64,000 nt of DNA, taken from positions 186,001 through 250,000 of the forward strand of contig JADDOH010004201.1 in NCBI GenBank assembly GCA_016648135.1, written 5' to 3'. The notes under the pieces are model-generated. The model was not told where the DNA came from and did no database searches. It was given only the letters and a program-made list of their open reading frames with translations. A program made the translations under genes and the position numbers. Within the stretch, counting starts at the first letter, position 1; every line of letters starts with the position of its first letter. This document shows, piece by piece, positions 10,424 to 20,564 of the stretch. Source of the stretch: Agrypnia vestita (taxonomy: Eukaryota > Arthropoda > Insecta > Trichoptera > Phryganeidae).

Positions 10424-10452
10424 AAACGCCAATTTCATATGTAAGGACCTAA
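10424..10452 (-). repeat. Mariner copy 2 TIR (transposase 5' side)
   Basis: Inverted match to 9167-9195, with flanking TA at 10453-10454. Confidence 0.93.
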
Positions 10453-10700
10453 TATATGATTAGGGAAGGGGACGAGTTTCTAGTATCTGCCTTACCATAT
10501 GACGATACTCTTCATATTTAGTGTTAAAAATATCTATTGAATTTAAAAGGTAATTATAAACTGAGCATATGCATGGAATGGGAGAGGATTTCCTATTGTT
10601 GGTTTGATAAGTTGGAAGGGAAAAGAGGTACTTCTGTCTGGTAGGTCGGAATGGGACGTGGATAATGATTAATGTCTGCGAAAAACCTATCTCGGCCAAC

Positions 10701-11139
10701 TTCCACGACCAGCATTAACATTATAAAAAACGTGCTCCCGTAAGAAGGTTGTTTAAACGTGAACGAGGCAAAAGTGGTTAATGTGGCATTATATCTTCTC
10801 TGTGTAACTTATTTTATAGAATAGTAAGGACTTTATATATCAGTATAGAAGTAAAAGTTCTCTTGAATATTTCCACGTGGTAATTGAAATGTATTCGGGA
10901 ATTCTAACAGCGAAAATGCTAAAGGGTTTAAATTACCACTTTTATTCGTAAAAGCCAAGTAAGCTTACTTCCATAGAAACCGAGTAATTGAATAGGTAAT
11001 GCTTTTGCCTGATCCATATTTGCAACACTTCTCTGGATTTTATTTTTTTATTTTGGTAAATTTACAACTCGCTCCTAGGATTCACCATTTTCCACCAGAA
11101 GAGTAGTATTTTCTTCAAATAATAACCATAAATAATAAC
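10701..11139. other. Unannotated stretch
   Basis: LINE homology to the window start ends near 10634, where copy 1 leaves the window. The LINE frame may run a little further. Nothing else recognised. Confidence 0.4.
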
Positions 11140-11335
11140 TACAGATGCACCGAAATTCGTTTCATATTCGGTATAGCCGAAATTCGGCAACTTTTATCGA
11201 ACTTCGTCTCCGGCCGAATTTCGTTTAAATCTGCCGAACTTCAGTAGCTTTTTAATAAACTAGCTTTTGCCAGTGAATTCGTTTACTTCGAATTCGTAAT
11301 TCGAATTCGAATTCGTAAACTTCGATTTCATCACA
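11140..11335. repeat. Possible MITE end rich in 'ttcgg/ccgaa'
   Basis: Begins 'acagatgcaccgaaattcg' and contains many interspersed 'cgaattcg', 'gccgaaatt' and 'ttcggcaac' motifs on both strands. This resembles hAT-type MITEs whose ends open 'CAG.GATGCACCGAA'. No matching second terminus was found. Confidence 0.3.
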
Positions 11336-11500
11336 CAGAAACCTATTACTGGGATAAAAAGTATTCTTTGTGCTTTTTTAGACAATAATCTATCTCTGTG
11401 CCAAATTTCATCCAGATCCGTTCAGTCGTTCTGGCGTGATTGAGTAACAAACATTCATTCATCCATCTAAACTTTCACAATTATAAATATAAAACAAGTA
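11336..11500 (+). repeat. Interspersed repeat common in insect introns
   Basis: Contains 'ctgtgccaaatttcatcc', 'ccgttcagtcgttctggcg' and 'gagtaacaaacattcattc', then 'aactttcacaattataaat'. This string order is a widespread insect, especially lepidopteran, repeat. Its autonomous source was not identified here. Confidence 0.6.
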
Positions 11501-12540
11501 GGATTTAAATAAGAAATGGAAAAGTATAAAGAAATTTAATTTAAAATGAAATCTAGACAAAATGAATGGATTGTTTTTTATTCTCTAGAAAAGAAACCAC
11601 ATCAAGTATCAACAATATATATGCTTTAATAAAATAAAATAATAAATTTTAATATATAATGTTCTATAGCAACTATCCAGTACTACATTGTGCCGCTTAA
11701 TTAATTAAAAAACATACAGTAAATAAACAATAACACGTGTTTTCGTGATGGCGATGTATAATGTATGTATAAGTTCTCAACACATATTGTGTTTCTCTTT
11801 TTCGGTGAAAACATATTTTTAAACCAGTTATAATAATTCGCCAGTCATTAGCGGGTTAGTTCTCGGCACGAGGAAGAGCATTGTAGAGAGACAAAGTCGA
11901 CAATGATGATTATAATATATAAGCCCAGCTTCCCACGGCTCTGTGAGAGATATCTTCAGGTCGGTTTACATGGGATTGGCCGTGTGCAACCCGAAGCGCG
12001 AATTCACCGCGAATTTCAATTGTTTTTTCCCAAATTAAGAAATGCCTTTCCGACTCACTTCGCGATAAATTACTCTCGAACATTCTGTGAGATGCAAGAG
12101 GTTAGTTTCGAAAAGAAGAATGCATATTATGATCAATTTATTGTTAATGTGTGTACACATTTGTGTAAATTTTATTTTTTAGTACAAAACTCTTTAAATT
12201 CGCTGAATATTTCTTTATTTGGCTTTTCCCGATATACGATTATAATTATTAACATATGTCTCCCTTGTATTTTGGTAGCTACCCTTTTTTCCATACAGAT
12301 TAGTATAAATATCTTGGCACTTTTGAAAGAGCACGGGATACAAGGTAAGTGCACTGCATATTTATAATCTATTGTAATAAATATTTAATGTTCGATTTTC
12401 ATGTCAAACTGACATTATAACTGTGATTGTTTTTATGTTCAAATTGTCAAGGTATACATATATATCTTATTATCATTACGTATTACAATATTATACATAT
12501 ATATTATATATTATAGATATATAATATATATATCTATAAA
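11501..12540. other. Unannotated AT-rich stretch with a (TA)-rich patch
   Basis: A 154-codon plus-strand ORF (11903-12367) is open but has no recognisable domain. Its second half is a run of hydrophobic residues encoded by AT-rich DNA, so it is probably chance. A TA-rich patch lies at 12490-12537. Confidence 0.4.
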
Positions 12541-12625
12541 GGAGCTTAGGAAGGCCAAAATTAAGAAGGACCGACAACGTTCTCAAAGACATTCCTGTGT
12601 TACGGACAGACACGCCCGTAACAAA
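12541..12625 (+). pseudogene. LINE C-terminal scrap
   Basis: The frame reads RSLGRPKLRRTDNVLKDIPV, matching the 'GRPK.RW.D.V..D' block near the C-terminus of several LINE proteins. About 28 codons remain. Confidence 0.4.
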
Positions 12626-12688
12626 CGATTATTTTAGAATAGGGTGGATCACCGATTACTCGCCTGTCTGCTGCTGCTCCGGGCGTCG

Positions 12689-12696
12689 TGACGTCA
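12689..12696. promoter_or_regulatory. CRE (CREB/ATF site)
   Basis: Full palindrome TGACGTCA inside GTGACGTCAC, seven bases from an AP-1 site. Confidence 0.55.
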
Positions 12697-12858
12697 CTGA
12701 CGATGAGTCACAACTCGCTTCTAAATCTTGATGATGATGATGATACTTTTGGAAACACCGGAGAGCAACGCTACGATCGACGGTGTTTCTTCAGGGGTTT
12801 TAATTCACAACAATTTACACACAAGAAAAATAAAAAGCAAAGTTTTTGTTTCAGAAGG

Positions 12859-12971
12859 AAACCTAGCGAAAAACGGGCAGTGACGTTATAATAAACTATT
12901 TGTCGCACAAACACGACAACAAATATTAACTGGCACTAAGGCACTGAGAGCACTGTGATTTCGCTAGGTTT
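12859..12971. repeat. 13-bp inverted repeat, 87-bp spacer
   Basis: AAACCTAGCGAAA at 12859-12871 is the exact reverse complement of 12959-12971. Function unknown. Confidence 0.7.
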
Positions 12972-13908
12972 TCGCAGCCTTTTTATTTGGGTCCAGCCAA
13001 AATAACGGGAAAATAACTGCCAAAAAGGGATTAGTGAGAGAGGGGATTTGCATCTTTATTGTAGGCATCGGCGTAACGTGGTGGACCACGGAAGCTGTGC
13101 GCTCGGTCTAGCGGAACGACCGCTGGGCGCCGGCGATACCGTGCATCGGCGGCGCATATCTCGCGGCGCGCGGATATTTTTTAAGATAAATCCGCTCTCT
13201 CATATCTCCCGCTAATGAGTCATATGTCAAAATGTGCGTCTGACATGCCCGCATGTGGGTGTAATACGCAGACTACTATCCGGGCATGTCAGCGCTTGCA
13301 AATCACGTGCATGTGATAAAAAATGAAACTTCTTTATTTATAAAATTATCTAAATTATTAATATCGCATCAGGTAGCCCTTGTTTTTCTGAAGAAAATGA
13401 CACCTCACACTTTAATTATTGAGCTCTCTAGCGATAGTGAATCTAAATTTAGCGCCGTACGAAAAAATGTACGGCGCGCTATCTCAAGTCACGAGCCGTG
13501 TGGGTGTCAGTTGTTACCTGCCCCCATCTCTATTGGTCCAGAGATGCGGAGCAAATACACTTTAGCTGACCGCTCCATAGGCGACTACCTGATTTTTACT
13601 TTGCGATTTTATTTCAGAAACAAAATTAAAATATTTAATTAAGCGCGCCCGCGGCCCGAGTGACTCATCGTGAGATTTTAATCTCTCTCCCTCGGCCGCG
13701 GTCGTCGCTCTAATGGATGACTCATTAACGGGACCCTCATTGACAGTTATATACATAATTATCAAACACATTTACAGTTATTCTTAAGCTATTTTGCCTT
13801 TACGGCCTGGACCCTATACACGATTCAAGACATTTATTTTTAATATTTAATATTATAACATATTTCAAATTAAGCAATAAATATTTTTATTCTTCGAATT
13901 TTGATCCT

Positions 13909-14016
13909 GTGCGAACCATTCCTGCCTTGGAGCTTCTGAACTGGAGAGAGCTGGCACTAAACCGAGATGAGTGGAGGAAGACTCTTGAGGAGGCCAAGAC
14001 CCACCAGGGGTTGTAG
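13909..14016 (+). pseudogene. LINE C-terminal scrap ending 'AKTHQGL'
   Basis: The frame VRTIPALELLNWRELAL, then NRDEWRKTLEEAKTHQGL and a stop, has the W...A..R..W....EEAKTHQGL layout of a LINE C-terminus frequent in insects. It is followed by 3'UTR repeats of 'gatgatgatgaca' type. 35 codons remain. Confidence 0.75.
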
Positions 14017-15816
14017 AGCCAAGAGTGATGGTGGTCATGATGATGATGACATGTATATATTATTATTATTATTATTACATAAAAAGACGAGAAGGTTGAG
14101 GGATGGTACCAAATAAACATTCTTTAAACTGGCTCCTTTCACTGCTTTCCATTCTCGGTGAGATTAAGATGCATCTGTGTGATGTGCTTCGCTCTAATGA
14201 TTGGACCTGATGGCTTGTTGTGACGTTAAAACATTTTTTAAAAATGTGTGGAATATCGGTTTATCTCTGGACAAGCCCACCCGTTCTTTTTACAAATCTA
14301 CGCAAAGGCTTCGTTATGCAATAGATTCAATTATGTAACCGTCATTATATTTTGTGTAACCAATTTTTAGAACTTTTACGAAAGGCTACGAGGCCCAGGA
14401 AATGAAAAACATACAAACAAGATAAAGCTGTCTAGAAAACACGTAATCATACTTTATATTACTATTACACATTTACAAATTTCCTATGTAGAATTTTAAA
14501 AATATGTTTTTTTCTTTTAAAATACATTTTACATATTACATAGGTATATGAAATTATTTCAATTTGTAATGAAAGATAAATTAGATGTTGAAGTTTTTAA
14601 GCATAAACTATTTCATATATGTTATGTAAGGTCGCTGTCCAAATTCAAGGATTTGATTTTTTTTTGTAAATTGCGAATATTTAAAAAAAAAAATGTTTTA
14701 TGATAAAAATATATTGTACTATTTAACTTCCAATTGTGTAAAGTCATTTTGTGCCACGGTGGTTCTTAATCGTAAAGTTGACATTTTTATTTGTCTCTTT
14801 ATTTTATCTATTACTGCCTATGCGGTGAAATTTATTTATGAAATAATCTTTATAGGTTCGGAATAGGGCGTTAATTTTGTGTAATTTTGTAAGAGATGGT
14901 ACTTTAAAATCTTAAAGTATAATCTACAGTAGGAAAGTCGTAAGGTTTTTTAATCATGGTTTTAATGATTATTATTTGAATTATAATTAATGACTGTACG
15001 GTGCACTTATAAGATTATCTTAATACAGTTCTGAATTATATTACACCGGGTATCGACCCAGTTATGAGGTCTATATCAAATTTCAATAAGCTCTTGATTT
15101 TCAAAGTGTGAAAATGGGTGCTGCGTTGATTACAAAACCAATATTGCATTCTTTCAAGCAGCAGGTTGGTATTGCGCAATGATCGCTATCATTCGGCTGC
15201 TATCGGAAGTAAACCTGCATTCTTGTCAGGGAAAACTCAGAAACATGCATGCTATTCATTTATTGTGCCTTGGCATCCTCATCTTACTGAAAATGTGCAT
15301 CGAAAAATTATATATTTTTACGCAATGTCAATCTAAAATGATTTATAGTATCACGGTCATATTCAAGAAATAAAATGATAGACTTATAACTTAATGGCAA
15401 ATTAATAAAAGATTGGGATTACAAAAAATTAAATGAACATTTAATTGAAATTGTAATTAATTGCAACAGATGCAGTAAAATGCCACTCGCAATGGGTTTT
15501 GGTCAACTTTCCGACAGCCGATAGTCGGATAGCCCTGCCTAACTTCTATTGCATTTTTTATTTTATTTTTAAAATTTGTTTTTGCAAAAAACATCGAACT
15601 GATCAATTTAAACCTGTATTTGAAGAATTTTTCTCTAGTGGAACCTAAGGATATTTCATTTCCTACAATTCCTAAAAATTGTTGTTAATATTCATTCACA
15701 TATGTTTTATTACAACTATTCTTTGAAAAGGTAGTTTAAAATCTAAATAGCATTTAATAATAGCAAATACACTTAGCAGACACTTAGAAATGCCTTTGTT
15801 CTGTATAAAAAAGGCG
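14017..15816. other. Unannotated AT-rich stretch
   Basis: Contains a short (ATT)n microsatellite at about 14058-14077. Nothing else recognised. Confidence 0.4.
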
Positions 15817-15902
15817 CATATGTGGCGTATAGATGCAAAAGCGCCACTATCCATTGAGATTCACATGGGTAGTGGCACTTCTGCATCTAAACGCCACATA
15901 TG
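15817..15902. repeat. Imperfect hairpin, 36-bp arms
   Basis: 15817-15852 pairs with 15867-15902 with a few mismatches and a 14-nt loop. Arms begin CATATGTGGCG. It may be a small foldback MITE. A hairpin RNA is possible but unsupported. Confidence 0.6.
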
Positions 15903-16473
15903 AAGTCTTATAAACGTAAAAAAAGAAATTAGTGAAATTATAATAACTATTAATAAATGACTACGGACGTCGATATTATTTTTCCTTCTGAGAGGTTGTG
16001 CCAAGCGTTCAGTGTAAATTTTATTAAAATAAAATTTAGATTTTAAATAATAGTTACAAATAAAGCACATCATAATATTCTATACAATTTCTGGGTATGG
16101 TATGAAATGAAATGAATTATTCTAAAGCAATCCACTAGGGAAGAATTTTCTTCGAAATTCTATTTTAAATTTTAATTTATCAGTTTGGTGGTTTTAATAC
16201 TTGAAGAACTTTTGCACGTTTTTGAAAACATATGCAAATGCATATCTTATAATTATTTAAGTAAAAAAAAAATGTGGATGTTGGCATGCCGGGCAATCGG
16301 CTGTCGAGCAGTTAGTAGTCATCCGGTGCCCCTTTAAACAGCTCTCCAAAATAATATTATTATCTGACGTACAAAAAAACAGACGTAAAAATCTAGGAGG
16401 ATATTTTTTTTTTAAATTTTTTACAAATACATTTTTTTTACAAGATAGAGCTAGTTACATATGTTGGATTTTT

Positions 16474-16512
16474 CTCTTCTACATGAGTGACATAAACTCG
16501 TGTGTAGAAGAG
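16474..16512. repeat. Short perfect hairpin
   Basis: CTCTTCTACA (16474-16483) is the inverted match of 16503-16512. Confidence 0.5.
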
Positions 16513-16599
16513 GAGTATCTTTACATTTTACATTTACAGATGATAAAATATAAAATGTACATATTCATCATTTTATATGTATAAACAATTTAGTTATAA

Positions 16600-16740
16600 T
16601 TAGTAAATAATAGGTACATATATATAATAATAATAAGTAAGCAATAAATAAAATAGTAAGTAAAGTAATAAGTAAGTATAATAAGTAAGTAATAAATAAT
16701 ATTAAGTAAGTAATAGGTACATGTATAATAAAATAAAAAT
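16600..16740. repeat. Low-complexity 'aataagtaagt' tract
   Basis: Irregular repeats of aataagtaag/aataaata with no consistent period. Simple sequence; the surroundings (16513-17174) hold nothing else recognised. Confidence 0.7.
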
Positions 16741-17174
16741 TTAATTATTTATGAAGGTATTTTTTCACGTTTTTTTTAAATGCCTCATAATTATCCTCAG
16801 TATATTTACGAAATAATGAAATATATATTTCAATTAAAAATAAGATGATTAAATCATGAAATTTTTAACAAAATATGATAAAAAGGATAATAACGATCAG
16901 TAAATTAAAATAAAAAACTGGTGAGGTAGATGTAGAAAAAAAATCGTTCGTGTTTCTACTCATGTACGCGCGGTAGAAGTTATACTTAAAAACTAAAATA
17001 AAGACAACATTATATATCAATGACAATCAAAGTATTGAAATAAAAATATTATCTACACTGATCATTGTCAATTATTTTATCGAAATATTAAAATAATTGG
17101 GCAAGCAAAAACTTTCTTAAATTAATGGTTCACGTCTTAGTTAATCCCTGCTCTTAATGTGCAATACATGAGTA

Positions 17175-17330
17175 TGGTACATTTTTGACGGCCTAGGTAG
17201 AATCGATGGTGATTATGTCACTTAGTTGCCGCGTTGCCGTTCGCGCGTCTGAGGTTCGAGTCGAGTAATTTTGTTTTTTTAGCCGTGAATTCGAACGAAA
17301 TTATTATATTTAGATATTACTGAAACACTA
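17175..17330 (+). mobile_element. tRNA-derived SINE, family C
   Basis: Contains a near-consensus box B (GGTTCGAGTC, about 17253) downstream of a tRNA-like segment, then a tail 'ttagccgtgaattcgaacg' shared with 60885-61060. The shared tail at two unrelated loci shows a dispersed family. Confidence 0.6.
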
Positions 17331-17589
17331 ACTGCAAGTGCATTTTGAGGTCTCGCATTTTAGCTACATGCTGTTTCCTACTACAATGCGCACGCGCAGT
17401 GTGCGCAACTTCGTAACAACAAAAATTTTATCCTAAGTAAGCCAAAAGAGGATAACTTCAATAATGTGTAATAGTGTCAAGGATACATATTTTAAAATAT
17501 TCGCTTTGTCAAATATTATGGGAAGTCAAATCATTTTGGAATTATAGAAGACCGAGAAAATCTGATCAGAAATCTTTCATGCATCTCAA

Positions 17590-17750
17590 TGTTGCTAATG
17601 GTAAATGCGACAGGAAGCGAAGACGTCTTAGAAAGTAAGTTAAACCAGATATTGAAGGTTGGCCTTGTCAGGCCGGTGCGAAGTGTTCTTGATCAGAGTG
17701 TCCAAAACGTTCTACAAGCATTTATATCAAACTGCATCAATTAGGCGGTC
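17590..17750 (+). pseudogene. Possible family D LINE scrap
   Basis: Reads ...CDRKRRRLRK, then after a shift KLNQILKVGLVRPVRSVL, comparable with RGRPRK..DQINQIL..VRS in the clear copy at 6347. Heavily decayed. Confidence 0.3.
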
Positions 17751-18889
17751 TATGAAAAATCAAATCAATGGTTCTCCTATGAGCTTTGGTCAGCAATCAA
17801 CACTCACAAAATAGATTGGAAACAAATTATGGATACGTCGTGTAAAGAAGCATATTAGGGATACTTTTCTGCATTCTGTTTATCTTCGCATTGCAGCAAA
17901 AAAGCTAGATGGGTGTACGAGAAGTCAAGAAGAAGTTTGAAATTTTTATTGTTAAATTTTTATAGTGATTATATGACCTAAGAAGAAGAAAAAATGGAAT
18001 GTAAAAGAAAGGAGATGCTTAATGCAGTTCAAAACAGAAGATTTCTGGATTTAGGTGACAGGTTTCACGCAATAATTCCGGATACACGTAAAGCTATGAC
18101 ACCGTATTGAAGATCCATCGAATCCGCAGTTCTAAAATGAAAAGATTAATCTATCTAACAGCGTTGCATTTTTTAAAGTAGTGAGCGTAATGCATGCGAT
18201 CCATATGCCAACAGGGGACAGGAAAACAAAATAGTTTGTATAGATGAAAAATATAATAAATAACATATCGCGTGTATCAATATCACCAGCGTACACGAAA
18301 ATAATCTTATCAAGAGACTTCTTCAAAAAACTCCTTTAACTGAGAACAGTGCTGAGAGCTGTTAAGAAAAACTGCACAGACGATAGACACACCAATATTA
18401 TAGGCAGAGATAGAGAAGAGATAAGAATATTCACTTATATTAGATTAAAAGTTCCTCAATATTATTCGGATCGGGGTTGTAAGTCAGGACCTAGCCTGAG
18501 ATTAATATGCCTACTTAATCTTTCACTGGATTATCTCGTGTGCGGATATTGTGCATGGAAAGGTCAGATATGTACTGTCATTCCTTGCAACGCCTTAAAA
18601 ATGTATTAGCGAGTAGGCGATATACCTCGCTTCGTATATACGTCCATGTTCACGGAACGAGACACGATGAAATAAATCTCAGTATCATGTACAAGAGTTG
18701 AGGTTATGATCCGGAGATAAACTCAGAGATTAGTTTGAAATTGAACAGAGAAAATACTAAAACTCAAACGCGCACATCGATTTAACAGCGAGACTCAAAA
18801 TGTGCGCAAAAAAGTGAGAAACGTCACCTAGAACCGGAGATATCTATAAGTATATATTCGGAAAAGTAAGATACACAGAAGGCATTAAA
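17751..18889. other. Unannotated stretch
   Basis: ORFs at 18132-18326 and 18349-18609 show no domains and begin at non-ATG codons or in AT-rich DNA. Nothing else recognised. Confidence 0.4.
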
Positions 18890-19066
18890 TTATAAACATA
18901 TATTTATACACGTTTATTTATATCGAAGAACACATTCTTATTATGAATTTTGTTGTGTTGTGAATTGTGTTGTGAAAGTTGTGAATGTGCAATTTCACAA
19001 CAAAGTTCTGTGAATTTTAAAACCATATTTATTAATCAATTAGAAAGACATACAGAAAAATAAAAT
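18890..19066 (+). mobile_element. SINE family B, partial copy
   Basis: Shares 'acaaagttctgtgaa', 'aaaacca-att-attaatc' and 'agaaagacatacagaaaaat' with the complete copy at 29360-29680, in the same order. It stops before the tRNA-like part. Confidence 0.65.
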
Positions 19067-19799
19067 AGTAACGCACATAATAGTAACGCATTTTCTTGGA
19101 TAGATAGGAGATCCCGGTAGCAGCCAAATATTTTTTGACATTTGATGCTTAATTTAAGTATGACGAGCATGAAGAATGATGCGAGATGGTAAAAACCGAA
19201 AGATTTCTCCGATGAATTTCGTGGTATCATAATCCCCGTCTCAGAATCAACTCGGGTCTAAAATCTCATTCGTAGACACGGGCCGATGTGATTCCTCTAA
19301 AATGCATTTATTGTAGTGACGCTTTTGAAAGACCATTGTCCTACGTATATAAAGTATTGCATCAATCAAAACTTGAATAGCGTGAAATAACTTTCGATCG
19401 AAGATGCCTTTGAATCGCTCAAATTGGAGTGAACCCGCAATGGTTGGTTTTTGTTGTGTCGTCACAGTCAAAAATGGTCATTAACTCCCGCGGACGGTAA
19501 AAATAACAATCGACGAAGTAACCACAAAATGATTGATATTTTAATAGAACTGAAATACCTCCGAAGGTGAAACAAATGTAATTTATTACGTAAATAATTG
19601 TTGTACGTTGTTACCGGAACACATTTCGCGTGTGGAGTGGTGAAAACTGAAATCGTGAATACGAATTGCCCACTCACGAACAAGCTGGGGGCTCTCTGCG
19701 GATTTTTGAAATCTCAATGACTTTAAGTGAAGGGAACAAAGGATATGCACCAGACCAGTTGTTTCCAATTTTTTTCATTGCAACACTTCATTTAATAAT
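19067..19799. other. Unannotated stretch
   Basis: Several minus-strand ORFs of 60-74 codons overlap one another; none is recognisable. Confidence 0.4.
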
Positions 19800-20564
19800 T
19801 GAAGATCCCATGGAAAAAAGTTGTTAACTAACATTTTTGCCAAAAATGAGTTAATAAGCCGTCTAAACTAAATATTGTGCGCTCTTTCCATTGGAAATAA
19901 GTTCAGAACTTAAAAATAATTAGAACATGTTCAAGTCATAGGGATGAACATGTTAACCACACTTTTTCATAAAAATCAAATCAGTTACTAATGGGAAGAA
20001 CATGTTATCTTCAATAATAACATGTTCATGCCATCATTCTGAAATTAACACGCCATTTAATTTGATTGGAATATTCATGGTTAATATGAATTTTACTCTG
20101 GCAGTACTGTCGTATATTTGTTTTTATTTGAAGACTATTATAATATGTACTTATATATTATTTTTCAATTATTTTTAATGGTACTTACCATGTTTTGTAT
20201 TATTAATAAACATGCCAGGTATTTTGTAATTTTTGATGGTAAAAACGTATAGCATTTGAAGGGTTGTTTGATGTTCGTGTTTTACCAATTTTAAAAAGGT
20301 GTTATTCTATTAAAAATAAGTTCCATAGGCGAAAAAATGGTTATTAACTACATTTTTTAGGGAAGATTAGTATATTTTTATGTTTTTGTGCATTAATGCG
20401 TTTTTTACTTTGTAAATACTTTTTTGATATTTTAGTGACATAAATCAATAAAAATTAATCTTGAATTAGCAATAAAATATATTTTTCAAAGGCGAAATGC
20501 AAATGTCTAATTATCTCAAAATGACTTGAATGTTAGTTAACAACTTCTTGCCAGGGGGTCTTCA
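19800..20564. mobile_element. TIR element 'E', complete copy (765 bp)
   Basis: Bounded by 35-bp inverted repeats (19800-19834 and 20530-20564, 31 of 35 matching) opening TGAAGA(T/C)CCC and containing GTTGTTAACTAACAT. The interior is AT-rich and non-coding. A second copy at 31802-32544 is about 90% alike by eye. Too short to encode a transposase, so non-autonomous. Target duplication not clear, so superfamily is unknown. Confidence 0.85.

Larger units (their letters stand above)
9167..10452 (-). mobile_element. Mariner transposon copy 2 (cecropia-type), near intact
   Basis: 1,286 bp, bounded by TA (9165-9166 and 10453-10454), with 29-bp TIRs at 9167-9195 and 10424-10452 identical to those of copy 1. 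It contains one uninterrupted transposase frame on the minus strand. It sits inside the LINE 3' end at the same base as copy 1 and in the same orientation relative to the LINE. Confidence 0.96.
8962..10700 (-). mobile_element. LINE 3' end, inverted copy, split by a mariner
   Basis: Reverse complement of 1-1795. The LINE coding end is at 10452-10699 on the minus strand (reads ...RPTRQKYLFSLPTYQTN..., then ...YNYLLNSIDIFNTKYEEY). The 3'UTR resumes at 9166 and runs to an (ATAAA)n tail at about 8962-8985. This copy lacks the 110-bp insert found at 105-214. A mariner occupies the same site as in copy 1. The LINE end here is better preserved than the one at the start of the window, with an open frame up to the mariner. 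Confidence 0.8.
12640..13740. promoter_or_regulatory. GC-rich block with CRE and four AP-1 sites
   Basis: A GC- and CpG-rich, non-repetitive stretch in AT-rich surroundings. It contains a perfect palindromic CRE (TGACGTCA, 12689-12696) and four AP-1 consensus sites: TGAGTCA at 12704-12710 and 13216-13222, TGACTCA at 13661-13667 and 13718-13724. Chance would give roughly one AP-1 site per 8 kb. Such clusters are typical of enhancers or promoters answering CREB/ATF or Jun/Fos. Two ORFs (12688-12891, with a run of five Asp; 13286-13642) lie inside, but neither has a recognised domain. No target gene or transcription start can be named. Confidence 0.5.

Noticed and set aside
11903..12367. 154-codon ORF as a membrane protein
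   Set aside because: Hydrophobic runs come from AT-rich codons. No family resemblance, and no composition shift marks it as coding.
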